A stretch of 58,344 nt of DNA. Source: Candidatus Abyssobacteria bacterium SURF_5. Lineage in GTDB: Bacteria > Abyssobacteria > SURF-5. Below the pieces are notes generated by a model. The model ran no database searches. It was given only the letters and a program-made list of their open reading frames with translations, and was not told the origin of the DNA. Both the position numbers and the translations under genes were made by a program. Shown in pieces: positions 35,032 to 43,642 of this stretch; within the stretch, counting starts at the first letter, position 1, and each line of letters opens with the position of its first letter. The stretch spans positions 1 to 58,344 of the forward strand of contig QZKU01000139.1 of NCBI GenBank assembly GCA_003598085.1, in the 5' to 3' direction.

Positions 35032-36696
35032 TCATGGATTGGTTTCGGCTGCCTCGCCGAAAATCTCTGCGAGTGTCGAACAGATTTCGCCGATCGTGGT
35101 ATAGTTCTCGACGCACTCGATAATCGGATCCATCAGGTTCATGTCGCCCTTGGCCGCCTCGCACAGCTTTTTGAGCGAACTTTCGACTGCAGCCGCATTG
35201 CGTTCGGCGCGCACCTTCTTGAGGTCGTCGATTTGTTCTGCCTGCACTTTCAAGTCGACTTCCAGGAGCTTCTCCGGCGGCGGCTCCTTCGATTGGAATT
35301 TGTTGACGCCGACAATTATTTTCTCGCCTTTTTCGATGGCTTGCTGATATTTGTAGGAGCTTTCCTGTATTTCCCTTTGCATATACCCGTTTCTGATGGC
35401 CGAGATCGCTCCTCCCATCGTGTCGATCTTTTCGATGTAGTCTTGCGCGGCTTTCTCGATTTCGTTCGTCAGTTTCTCGACGAGATAGGAGCCGCCCAGC
35501 GGGTCAATAACATCGGCGACACCGGATTCATACCCGATCAGCTGCTGTGTTCGAAGAGCCAGGCGAACCGCCTCTTCCGTCGGCAGGCAGAGGGCCTCGT
35601 CGCGCGAATTGGTATGCAGAGATTGAGTGCCGCCAAGAACGGCCGCAAGCGCTTGCATCGCCACGCGGACAACATTATTCTCATGTTGCTGCACCGTGAG
35701 TGTCGAGCCGGCGGTCTGTGTATGGAAACGGAGCTTGTAGGAGTTTTCTTTTTTCGCTCCGAAGCGGTCCTTCATGATTCTTGCCCACAGGCGGCGCGCT
35801 GCCCTGAACTTGGCGACTTCCTCGAAGAAATTGTTATGCGAGTTGAAGAAGAAGGACAAGCGGCCGCCGAAATCGTCGACATCCAGCCCCGAATCCAGCG
35901 CCGCTTGCACATATGCGATTGCGTTTGCGAGCGTAAATGCCGCCTCCTGCACCGCGGTTGAGCCGGCTTCGCGAATGTGATAGCCGCTGATGCTGATCAT
36001 GTTCCACCGCGGAAGCTTTTCGGTGCAGTATTTAAAGGTATCCGTTACCAGGCGCATTGAAGGCGCAATGGGAAAACGATGAGTGCCCCGCGCCACATAT
36101 TCCTTGAGGATGTCGTTTTGGATGGTGCCTCCCAATTGATCGAGCGGAGTCCCCCGTTTTTTTGCGAGCGCGACATACATCGCCAGCAGGATTGCCGCCG
36201 TCGCATTAATTGTCATTGATGTGGTGACTTTTTCGAGTGGGATTTGATCAAAGAGCACCTCGATATCGCGGAGGGAATCAATCGAGACGCCGACTTTGCC
36301 GACCTCTCCATCGGCCAAGGGGTGGTCCGAATCGTAGCCGATCTGGGTCGGCAGGTCAAAAGCTATGCTGAGTCCGGTTTGCCCATGATCAAGCAAGAAG
36401 CGGTAACGCCGATTGGATTCCTTTGCGTTGGCGAAGCCTGCATACTGCCTCATCGTCCACAGCCGGCTCCGATACATCGTGGGCTGTATTCCGCGGGTGT
36501 AAGGAAATTCGCCGGGAAAACCAAGGTCGTTGCCATGATCGATGTCCCGGGTATCAAGGGGGGAGTATACACGCTGCAATTCAAGCCCGGAGTCCGTCAG
36601 GAATTTTTCGGTTCGTTCGGGGAATTTTTTCAGCACCTTTCCCAGAACCGCCTGTTCCCACTGCTGTCGCTGCTTCTCGAGTTCTTGCATATCCAT
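35032..36696 (-). CDS. mcmA1: methylmalonyl-CoA mutase large (substrate-binding) subunit
   Basis: A 554-residue mutase subunit of the split type. It catalyses the adenosylcobalamin-dependent exchange of methylmalonyl-CoA and succinyl-CoA. The active-site tyrosine is in MRQYAGFA and the arginine expected for a carboxylated substrate in VARGTHRFP, which speaks against isobutyryl-CoA mutase. Other signatures: [48 protein letters not shown]. The C-terminal cobalamin-binding domain is missing, so a separate small subunit must be encoded elsewhere; none lies in this window, nor does the MeaB chaperone or an epimerase. Confidence 0.94.
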   Translation of the reverse strand: MDMQELEKQRQQWEQAVLGKVLKKFPERTEKFLTDSGLELQRVYSPLDTRDIDHGNDLGFPGEFPYTRGIQPTMYRSRLWTMRQYAGFANAKESNRRYRFLLDHGQTGLSIAFDLPTQIGYDSDHPLADGEVGKVGVSIDSLRDIEVLFDQIPLEKVTTSMTINATAAILLAMYVALAKKRGTPLDQLGGTIQNDILKEYVARGTHRFPIAPSMRLVTDTFKYCTEKLPRWNMISISGYHIREAGSTAVQEAAFTLANAIAYVQAALDSGLDVDDFGGRLSFFFNSHNNFFEEVAKFRAARRLWARIMKDRFGAKKENSYKLRFHTQTAGSTLTVQQHENNVVRVAMQALAAVLGGTQSLHTNSRDEALCLPTEEAVRLALRTQQLIGYESGVADVIDPLGGSYLVEKLTNEIEKAAQDYIEKIDTMGGAISAIRNGYMQREIQESSYKYQQAIEKGEKIIVGVNKFQSKEPPPEKLLEVDLKVQAEQIDDLKKVRAERNAAAVESSLKKLCEAAKGDMNLMDPIIECVENYTTIGEICSTLAEIFGEAAETNP

Positions 36697-36740
36697 CGCC
36701 GACCGTCCCTTTCCGAGTTCTGCGCGGGGGATCGCGCCCT

Positions 36741-37181
36741 CTATTCTGCAATCACAACGAGCGGTATACCCTCGGCTACTGTATCGCCTTTTTTAATGGA
36801 TATTTCCTTAATAGTACCGACGCGAGGGGAGACGACATTGTTTTCCATCTTCATCGTCTCGATGACAACCAGCACATCGCCCGGCTTCACCTTGTCACCC
36901 GGAGCAACCTTGATGTCGATGATCAGACCGGGCAGTGGAGCCTTTACGGTTATAAGTCCGCCGGCGCTTTCCACCAGACACGTCTGCTGAGCGGGCGCCA
37001 CGGGCGCAGGCTGTGACGGCGCACTCTCTTTCATCATTTGCGCGAGATCCATCTTTGAAAGGTCATTGATTCCGACTTCATACGGCGTGCCGTTCACGGT
37101 GACCAGCGCGCTTTCTCCGGTGATTTTGGTAACCTCGACCAGGTATGCCTTTCCATTCAGCAGCAGCTCAAACCGTTTCAC
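36741..37181 (-). CDS. biotin carboxyl carrier protein subunit
   Basis: A 146-residue acyl-CoA carboxylase or decarboxylase biotin carrier. The C-terminal biotinyl domain (about 75-146) has the biotin-lysine in ETMKMENN (Lys111). A proline/alanine-rich linker (about 53-68) joins it to an N-terminal beta domain ([17 protein letters not shown]). It is 33 bases after the carboxyltransferase gene and 45 before the mutase gene, so all are one operon. A biotin carboxylase or sodium-pump subunit is not present here. Confidence 0.93.
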   Translation of the reverse strand: MKRFELLLNGKAYLVEVTKITGESALVTVNGTPYEVGINDLSKMDLAQMMKESAPSQPAPVAPAQQTCLVESAGGLITVKAPLPGLIIDIKVAPGDKVKPGDVLVVIETMKMENNVVSPRVGTIKEISIKKGDTVAEGIPLVVIAE

Positions 37182-37213
37182 CTGATAAAACCTCCTGCCG
37201 GCCCCGCCGAAAA

Positions 37214-38764
37214 TCAGAGGGGGATATTACCATGTTTTTTAGGGGGATTGCTGTCGCGCTTGTGCTGGAGCATATCGAGCGCCCGGATCAATTTTGCGCG
37301 GGTCTCTTTCGGTTCGATAACCTCATCGATATAGCCCATCTGAGCCGCGATATAGGGACTGGCGAACTTTTCGCGGTACTCCTCCACCAGGCGCTTGCGC
37401 GTCTCTTCCTTATTCTCCCCGTCGCCCAGCTCCTTGCGGAACACAATGTTTACGGCGCCGTCGGGGCCCATGACGGCGATTTCGGCTGACGGCCATGCAT
37501 AATTGATATCGTTTCGAATGTGTTTCGACGACATGACGCAGTATGCGCCGCCGTATGCCTTGCGCGTGATCACGGTGATTCTTGGCACGGTCGCTTCGCA
37601 ATAAGCGTAAATCAGCTTTGCTCCGTGAACGATGATCCCGCCGTATTCCTGCGCCGTTCCCGGCAGGAAGCCAGGCACGTCCTCAAAGGTAATGATCGGG
37701 ATATTGAATGCATCGCAAAAACGGACGAAGCGCGCGCCTTTTTTTGATGCATTGATATCGAGACAGCCGGCTTGGAATTTCGGCTGGTTCGCGACGACGC
37801 CGACCGATCTGCCGCCGAGTCGCGCGAATCCGACGACGATGTTGGGCGCGTAATTGGCATGCACCTCGAGGAAGCGGCCGTCGTCAACTACCGATGTAAT
37901 AACCTGGAGCATGTCATACGATTCTTTTGGATTATCGGGAATAATCGAGTTCAATGTTTCATCGGCTCTCTGAGGGTTGTCCGAAGACGGCAAGAATGGT
38001 GCTTCTTCCAGATTGTTCTGGGGAAGATAGGAGAGCAGATCGCGCACCATCTGAAAACATGATTTCTCGTCGCACATCGCGAAATGGCAGACCCCGCTCC
38101 TGGTAGAATGCGTGACCGGCCCGCCCAACTCCTCCTGCGTTACCTCTTCAAAAGTCGTCGCCTTAATCACCTGCGGGCCTGTGATGAACATGTAGCTGAT
38201 CTTGTCCACCATGAAAATGAAGTCCGTCAGGGCCGGGGAATAGACTGCGCCTCCCGCACAAGGGCCCAGAATGATCGATATTTGGGGGATGACACCCGAT
38301 GCGAGCGTGTTCCGCAGGAAGATATCGGCATATCCCGCAAGGCTTTCGACGCCTTCCTGTATGCGGGCTCCGCCTGAATCGTTCAGCCCGATGAGCGGCG
38401 CCCCGTTCTTGAGCGCCATCTCCATTAAGCGGCAAATCTTTTCTGCGAATGCATGTCCGAGAGTTCCGCCGATAACCGTGAAATCCTGCGCGAAAACATA
38501 TACAAGCCGTTCATTTATTTGTCCGTAGCCGGTTATCACTCCGTCACCCAGAAAATGTTTTTTCTCCATCCCGAAATGAGTGCACTTGTGAGTGACAAAG
38601 GCGCCGATCTCAGTGAAGGTGCCCGGATCGAGCAGCAGTTCAATTCGCTCGCGGGCCGTCAGTTTTCCTTTCTCGTGCTGGTCCTTGATGCGGCTTTCGC
38701 CTCCGCCTGCGAGGGCCTCTTTTTGCATCTCCTTCAGTTTTTCGATGTTCTTCTGGGTCGTCAT
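37214..38764 (-). CDS. acyl-CoA carboxyltransferase (propionyl-CoA carboxylase beta / MmdA)
   Basis: A 516-residue carboxyltransferase. It moves CO2 between biotin and acyl-CoA. Signatures are [50 protein letters not shown] and the C-terminal KKHGNIPL. The family includes the propionyl-CoA carboxylase beta chain and methylmalonyl-CoA decarboxylase alpha chain; they cannot be separated by sequence reading. The mutase in the same operon points to propionyl-CoA/methylmalonyl-CoA use. Without a biotin carboxylase next to it, a decarboxylase or transcarboxylase role is equally open. It is the first gene of the operon. Confidence 0.93.
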   Translation of the reverse strand: MTTQKNIEKLKEMQKEALAGGGESRIKDQHEKGKLTARERIELLLDPGTFTEIGAFVTHKCTHFGMEKKHFLGDGVITGYGQINERLVYVFAQDFTVIGGTLGHAFAEKICRLMEMALKNGAPLIGLNDSGGARIQEGVESLAGYADIFLRNTLASGVIPQISIILGPCAGGAVYSPALTDFIFMVDKISYMFITGPQVIKATTFEEVTQEELGGPVTHSTRSGVCHFAMCDEKSCFQMVRDLLSYLPQNNLEEAPFLPSSDNPQRADETLNSIIPDNPKESYDMLQVITSVVDDGRFLEVHANYAPNIVVGFARLGGRSVGVVANQPKFQAGCLDINASKKGARFVRFCDAFNIPIITFEDVPGFLPGTAQEYGGIIVHGAKLIYAYCEATVPRITVITRKAYGGAYCVMSSKHIRNDINYAWPSAEIAVMGPDGAVNIVFRKELGDGENKEETRKRLVEEYREKFASPYIAAQMGYIDEVIEPKETRAKLIRALDMLQHKRDSNPPKKHGNIPL

Positions 38765-39355
38765 TCAAAGTCCCCTTCGAGAAAATTGATTCTCCCGACG
38801 TTTGGCAATATCACTCACTTTTCAATCATTTGTAGTTTACTTTGCGACTCTTCAACCGGACAATCGAGGGCGATTCGGTCTAGGATGGCCGTCTTCAGGC
38901 ATAGTTGACTGTGCTGAATGCAGTTCAAGAATTTGCAGACGCGCAGAAAACCAGCAGGAAAGACGGGCCTCCAGCTCTTTAGAGCGGTAGTCTACCACAA
39001 ACATGAGACTGTGTCAAGAAGTACAAACGCATGAATTTGTTTATTTTATGAAGAAACCCTCTCATGGTCGGCCCGAATTGGTGAGGTCGCGAAAACTTTT
39101 CCCCGCTGGCTGTTCTTCAAATCGGCGGCTCTCTTGAAGCAGCCGTGACTTCTTTTTTCTTAATGAGGCGCATTGGCTGATCCGTGAAGGTGCACTATTG
39201 GAGACAAAACCGGAGCATGGTCTTGCTTCAGATAATTCTCAGATTTGATTCGGAATCGAATAGATTCGCTTCTTGACACACTTTTCTAATGGTTGTATAA
39301 TGACCAAATATGGTCGCGTTTCTCTAACGTTTGCAATTACTTACGGTGACTTCCA
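38765..39355. other. long divergent intergenic region
   Basis: This 591-base region separates the minus-strand carboxylase operon from plus-strand aroC. I see no protein-like frame with a start and ribosome-binding site. It contains a perfect sigma-70 promoter (39273-39301), a short palindrome GATTCGGAATC just upstream of it, and a weak CGGCT/AGCCG hairpin near 39128-39145 followed by a T-rich run. The carboxylase promoter must also be here, but I do not see a clear match. Confidence 0.6.
39273..39301 (+). promoter_or_regulatory. consensus sigma-70 promoter for aroC-aroB
   Basis: Perfect TTGACA (39273-39278), 17-base spacer and perfect TATAAT (39296-39301). The aroC start lies about 48 bases past the expected transcription start. 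This is the only full-consensus sigma-70 site seen in the window. Confidence 0.85.
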
Positions 39356-40549
39356 ATGCTGAGATATATGACCGCCGGAGAATCGCACGGGCAGGCTCTT
39401 GTCGCGATTGTCGAAGGAATTCCCGCCGGCCTGCGCGTGCGGCGAGATTTCATCCAGATGCGGATTACCGCTCGTCAAGCCGGTTATGGGCGCGGCGGCC
39501 GAATGAAGATCGAGCAGGATACCCCCTCCTTTCTCTCAGGAGTGAGGAACGGGATCACGCTGGGCAGTCCGGTGTCGGTGTTGATATCGAACAGGGATTG
39601 GGAGAACTGGCAAAAGGTGATGGCGCCCTTTAACGTTGATGAGGCGGCTGTCCAAGCGAGATCGATTTCCCGACCGCGGCCGGGCCATGCCGATCTGGCC
39701 GGTGCGCTGAAGTATGGACATTCGGACATCCGCAACATCCTCGAACGAGCGAGCGCACGCGAGACGGCGGTTAAAACGGCAATCGGCGCGATCGCAGAGC
39801 AACTTCTGCTTGAATTTGAAATCGAGATCGCGGCCCACGTCATCCGGATCGGGAAGGTATGCGCAGATACATCCTCTATTGCGCGGAAGCAGCTTCTGAA
39901 GAACTCCGAGATGTCTCCGGTTCGCTGCGCGGACCCGGCGGCTGCGGGAAAAATGATGAAGGAGATAGATGCGGCGGCGGCGGCGCGCGACACGTTGGGT
40001 GGAAAGGTCGAGGTTGTGGCCTATAACATACCAGTCGGCCTGGGCTCTCACGTGCAGCATGATCGGCGCCTCGGGGTGCGGCTGGCGGCGGCGGTAATGG
40101 GGGTTCCCGCCATCAAAGCGGTGGAAATAGGGGAGGGCGTGCGGCTGGCCGAACTGAGGGGATCAGAGGCGCATGACGAGATCTTTCATTCTCGGCGAAA
40201 GGGCATGCGTTCGGCCGGTTTCTATCGAAAGACCAATCGCGCCGGCGGCATCGAGGGCGGAATCTCGAACGGAGAGAACATCATTCTCAAGGCGACCATG
40301 AAACCGATCCCAACGCTGGGCCGCCCGCTTCGTTCGGTCGATCTTCTAACGCGAAAACCGGCGAAGGCGGCCGTCGAGCGGAGTGATATCTGTGCGGTTC
40401 CGGCAGCGAGTATTATTGCAAGAGCTGCTGTGGCTCTTGAACTCGCGTCGGCGATGATCGAGAAGTTCGGAGGCGATAGCATCGCGGAGATGAAGAGGAA
40501 TTTTACTGCGTACCTCCGTGCGCTGAGGAGCTTCGGCGGGAATGCATAA
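39356..40549 (+). CDS. aroC: chorismate synthase
   Basis: A 397-residue enzyme that converts EPSP to chorismate with reduced FMN, the last common step of aromatic amino acid synthesis. Family signatures are TAGESHGQALVAIVEGIPAG at the start, SRPRPGHADLAGALKYG, ARETAVKTAIGAIAEQLL and GGIEGGISNGENI. Full length. It overlaps aroB by 8 bases, so the two shikimate genes are coupled. Ribosome-binding site before the ATG is weak. Confidence 0.97.
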   Translation: MLRYMTAGESHGQALVAIVEGIPAGLRVRRDFIQMRITARQAGYGRGGRMKIEQDTPSFLSGVRNGITLGSPVSVLISNRDWENWQKVMAPFNVDEAAVQARSISRPRPGHADLAGALKYGHSDIRNILERASARETAVKTAIGAIAEQLLLEFEIEIAAHVIRIGKVCADTSSIARKQLLKNSEMSPVRCADPAAAGKMMKEIDAAAAARDTLGGKVEVVAYNIPVGLGSHVQHDRRLGVRLAAAVMGVPAIKAVEIGEGVRLAELRGSEAHDEIFHSRRKGMRSAGFYRKTNRAGGIEGGISNGENIILKATMKPIPTLGRPLRSVDLLTRKPAKAAVERSDICAVPAASIIARAAVALELASAMIEKFGGDSIAEMKRNFTAYLRALRSFGGNA

Positions 40550-41633
40550 GATTCATGTGGACCTCGGCGCTGACAGCTACGACATTGTCGTCGCAAACGG
40601 AGCGATAAGAAAGCTCGCGGAGTTCCTTCGCCCTCTCGTCGCTCCAAGCCGCATCCTGATCATCAGCAATTCAACCGTCTTCGGGCTGTACGGCGATACC
40701 ATAAGGGAGGCGCTGATTCCGCTGGGCTGCGAGATTTCAGCCGATCTGGTCGAGGACGGCGAACAATACAAGAATTTGGCGACCATCGAACATCTTTTGG
40801 ACGGCATGGTGAAGGCGCGGCTCGACCGGAAGTCTGTGGTCGTCGCTTTAGGCGGCGGCGTCGTCGGCGACATGGCCGGATTTGCGGCATCCATCTTCAT
40901 GCGCGGCGTGCCGTACGTACAGGCGCCGACCACTCTGCTGGCGCAAGTTGACAGCAGCATCGGCGGCAAGGTCGGCGTTGATCACGTGTCCGGAAAGAAT
41001 CTCATTGGCTCGTTTCATCAACCGCTATTGGTCTGCACCGATCCCGCACTGTTGAGTACGCTCTCAGCAAGAGATTACCGGAATGGTCTTTCGGAAGTGA
41101 TCAAGTACGGCGTCATAGCGGATGAAGGACTGTTTTCGCTGCTCGAAAGGCATATCGGCGTTCTGTGCGAACGAGGAGACGGTGTACTGACAGATATCAT
41201 CAAGCGATGTTGCCAGATAAAGGCAAGAATCATTCAGCAGGATGTGCGCGAGATAACCGGCCTGCGGTCGATACTGAATTATGGACATACCATAGGTCAT
41301 GCAGTAGAATCAGTTACAGGCTATACACGGTACAGCCATGGAGAGGCTGTCTCGATAGGAATGGTGGCCGCCGCCAGGATCGCGGGTATCCTCAATCTTG
41401 TTCCCCAGGGTGTGGAGCAGAGGCAGGAACATCTGCTCGAATCAGTTGGGTTGCCGGTGAAGGCCGAGGGTGTGGCGATGGACCGCGTGGTCGATGCGAT
41501 GCAACTGGACAAGAAGGCATCCGGTGGAAAACTGAAATTTGTTGTCCCCATATCGATCGGGCGGGGCGTGATCAGGGAAAATGTTCCCGCCGAGGTGGTA
41601 GAGCGGGCCCTGGCCGAGATTGGGGCGAAATAG
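40542..41633 (+). CDS. aroB: 3-dehydroquinate synthase
   Basis: A 363-residue enzyme that makes 3-dehydroquinate from DAHP with NAD and a divalent metal, the second shikimate step. Signatures are GGGVVGDMAGFAAS, RGVPYVQAPTTLLAQVDSSIGGKVGVDH, EVIKYGVIAD and the metal-binding LNYGHTIGHAVE and RYSHGEAVSIG. Length is normal. It follows aroC in one transcript from the 39273 promoter. Confidence 0.97.
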   Translation: MHKIHVDLGADSYDIVVANGAIRKLAEFLRPLVAPSRILIISNSTVFGLYGDTIREALIPLGCEISADLVEDGEQYKNLATIEHLLDGMVKARLDRKSVVVALGGGVVGDMAGFAASIFMRGVPYVQAPTTLLAQVDSSIGGKVGVDHVSGKNLIGSFHQPLLVCTDPALLSTLSARDYRNGLSEVIKYGVIADEGLFSLLERHIGVLCERGDGVLTDIIKRCCQIKARIIQQDVREITGLRSILNYGHTIGHAVESVTGYTRYSHGEAVSIGMVAAARIAGILNLVPQGVEQRQEHLLESVGLPVKAEGVAMDRVVDAMQLDKKASGGKLKFVVPISIGRGVIRENVPAEVVERALAEIGAK

Positions 41634-41637
41634 CACA

Positions 41638-42459
41638 ATGGACGGGGTCGAAAAAAAACCCACATTTGACGACGGGCTTACCGCCCAAATGAAGGGAGAC
41701 CTTCAGAGCGCGATCTCCATTTTTGCAAAAGTGATCGAGGAACATCCGGCGCATGCGGCAGCACATCACCAGATGGGGCGCTGTCACATGAAGCGCGGCG
41801 ATTTCAGCAAGGCCGTCCAGAGTCTCGAAACGACCGTCAGAATCGGTCCCGATCGGGTGGCAGCCCGGCTGGATCTTGGCATGCTCTATTTGACAGCCGG
41901 AGTGATATCCAAGGCAAAAGCGCAGTTCCTGAAGGCTCTTTCGATTTCCGCATCGAATGTGAAAGCTATGGCCGGCCTCGGGATCGTCCATTACCATGAG
42001 CGCGATTATGGCAAAGCGATCGCTCAATTTCAGGAAGCATGCGCGCTGAATCCGACGAACTTCTCCGCGCATTTCTACCTTGCAAAGATACACAAGTTGC
42101 TGGAGAACACTTCAGGCGCAATGGAGGAGGCGCTCAAGGCGGCGTCCATATGCCACGGGCTGATTCGGGCACGGCCGGAACAGCCGGAAGGCTATTATTT
42201 TCTCGCCGAGACATTCATCCTGCAGGACGATTATAAGCCAGCTCTCCAGAATTATCTGATTGCGCGCGATTTCTCGCCCAAAGAGGCAACCGATTTTTTC
42301 GCCTTTGGCTTACATTACAGCACGGTTGACAATTATCTCGGCATTGCCCGCTGCTATAAGAAGCTCGGAGAGAGTTCCTATGCTCGCTACTTCGCACAAT
42401 TGGTTCTGAAACTGGACGCGACAAACGAGGAAGCGAAGGCGTTTTTGAACGGCGAATAA
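41638..42459 (+). CDS. TPR-repeat protein
   Basis: A 273-residue protein built of about six TPR units, with no signal peptide or membrane segment. Examples are GDLQSAISIFAKVIEEHPAH, GDFSKAVQSLETTVRIGPD and HYHERDYGKAIAQFQEACAL. It begins 4 bases after the aroB stop and so belongs to the same operon. Binding partner unknown. TTG 41620 is an alternative start. Confidence 0.8.
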   Translation: MDGVEKKPTFDDGLTAQMKGDLQSAISIFAKVIEEHPAHAAAHHQMGRCHMKRGDFSKAVQSLETTVRIGPDRVAARLDLGMLYLTAGVISKAKAQFLKALSISASNVKAMAGLGIVHYHERDYGKAIAQFQEACALNPTNFSAHFYLAKIHKLLENTSGAMEEALKAASICHGLIRARPEQPEGYYFLAETFILQDDYKPALQNYLIARDFSPKEATDFFAFGLHYSTVDNYLGIARCYKKLGESSYARYFAQLVLKLDATNEEAKAFLNGE

Positions 42460-42480
42460 ACGGGTATTGACGGGGCCACG

Positions 42481-43092
42481 ATGGCAGACAGCAACGTACG
42501 CATCGTTCGCGAATTTCTCGAGGCGCTTGGTTTCAGCGTATTGACGAATCGCAAATTTCAACTTCAGAAGGCGGACCCGCCCGGACGCTACAGCATTGAC
42601 GTTGTGGCGACGAATCTGCGGTATGCGGAGCCGGAGGCCCCGCTTCCCATGAAGCTGAATGCCGAGCATATGCGGTTTCTCCCGAATGTGATTGTCGACG
42701 TGAAGGGATGGCATGGACATCGATTTGTCCCTTCACTGATTACTGCGACTCCGGAATTATTTTACTTTGTCAGTGCCGGCGCACTTCAATATGCGCGCAG
42801 CGTTTTCAACGGCGCTCCTTTCAAGTCGCTTCTGGTCATCTCGGAGGCCACCGCCGTCGAGCCTCTTTGGCTAAAGGTCGAAGAGATGCTGAAAGAGGGC
42901 GGAATAGATCACGTGGTGGAGTTTACCACCATCCTCGGTTTTCTGATCTCTTATGTGGAAGTGAATGTGAACTATGTGGAGAGCGAAACGCTCCAACTGC
43001 TTCGTCTCCTTAAACGATACGACCTGGTGAAGGGTCTCCAAATGGAACTCCCCTTCAAGAGCCGGTCCTCGAATCCCGAAGGTGAGGAATGA
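42481..43092 (+). CDS. unknown protein, possible PD-(D/E)XK nuclease-like fold
   Basis: A 203-residue protein I do not recognise. Its first 80 residues resemble a restriction-endonuclease-like fold: a helix with Glu14 (VREFLEALGFSV), then a strand with Asp40 (YSIDVVATNL) and a strand with Asp73-X-Lys75 (VIVDVKGW). That spacing fits a D...(D/E)XK site. The rest is mixed alpha/beta (TPELFYFVSAGALQYARSVF, FKSLLVISEATAVEPLWLKVEEML) without motifs. It lies 21 bases after the TPR gene and overlaps the acetyltransferase gene by 4 bases, so it belongs to the aro operon. The fold idea is an inference. Confidence 0.65.
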   Translation: MADSNVRIVREFLEALGFSVLTNRKFQLQKADPPGRYSIDVVATNLRYAEPEAPLPMKLNAEHMRFLPNVIVDVKGWHGHRFVPSLITATPELFYFVSAGALQYARSVFNGAPFKSLLVISEATAVEPLWLKVEEMLKEGGIDHVVEFTTILGFLISYVEVNVNYVESETLQLLRLLKRYDLVKGLQMELPFKSRSSNPEGEE

Positions 43093-43556
43093 ATATGGTC
43101 CGGAAGGCGCGGATGCAGGACGTGCAGACAATTCGCAGCCTGATCAGTTATTATTCTCAGCGGGGCGACATGCTGCCCAAGGCTCTGATTGAAATATATG
43201 AGCACCTGCGCGACTTCTTTGTATATTCCGATGAAGAGCAAAATGTGCTCGGATGCTGTTCGCTTCATCTGTTCTGGGAAGACCTGGCTGAAATTCAGTC
43301 CCTGGCCGTCGGCGAACCGGATAAGCTGAAAGGGATCGGAAGCGCTCTGGTACGAGCCTGCCTTGAGGAAGCGCAATTACTGGGAATTACGAAGGTGTTT
43401 ACTCTCACCAACAAGCCGGCTTTCTTCGAGAAACAAGGTTTTCAACAGGTTGAACGATCGGAGTTGCCGCACAAAATATGGTCAGCGTGCGTAAAATGCA
43501 TCAAGTTCCCCGACTGTGATGAGGTCGCTCTTGTCCATACGCTGAATTCGCATTAG
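43089..43556 (+). CDS. ArgA-like GNAT N-acetyltransferase
   Basis: A 155-residue stand-alone GNAT acetyltransferase of the short N-acetylglutamate-synthase type. It begins VRKARMQDVQTIRSLISYY and has MLPKALIEIYEHLRDFFVY, WEDLAEIQSLAV, the acetyl-CoA loop KLKGIGSALVRACLEEA and the C-terminal LPHKIWSACVKCIKFPDCDEVAL. Acetylation of glutamate, the first step of arginine synthesis, is the likely reaction. Its ATG overlaps the preceding stop. Confidence 0.85.
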   Translation: MNMVRKARMQDVQTIRSLISYYSQRGDMLPKALIEIYEHLRDFFVYSDEEQNVLGCCSLHLFWEDLAEIQSLAVGEPDKLKGIGSALVRACLEEAQLLGITKVFTLTNKPAFFEKQGFQQVERSELPHKIWSACVKCIKFPDCDEVALVHTLNSH

Positions 43557-43562
43557 GCCATG

Positions 43563-43592
43563 TTGCCGCCTCCGGATGGCGTCTGCTATAAT
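43563..43592 (+). promoter_or_regulatory. sigma-70 promoter for the FHA-cyclase operon
   Basis: TTGCCG (43563-43568), 18 bases, perfect TATAAT (43587-43592) with an extended -10 TG (TGC before it). It lies about 50 bases before the GTG start. Confidence 0.6.
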
Positions 43593-43642
43593 GAACTGAT
43601 TCTTTGGTAGGATAATCTTCTGGCATCCGCGAGACCGCCAAA

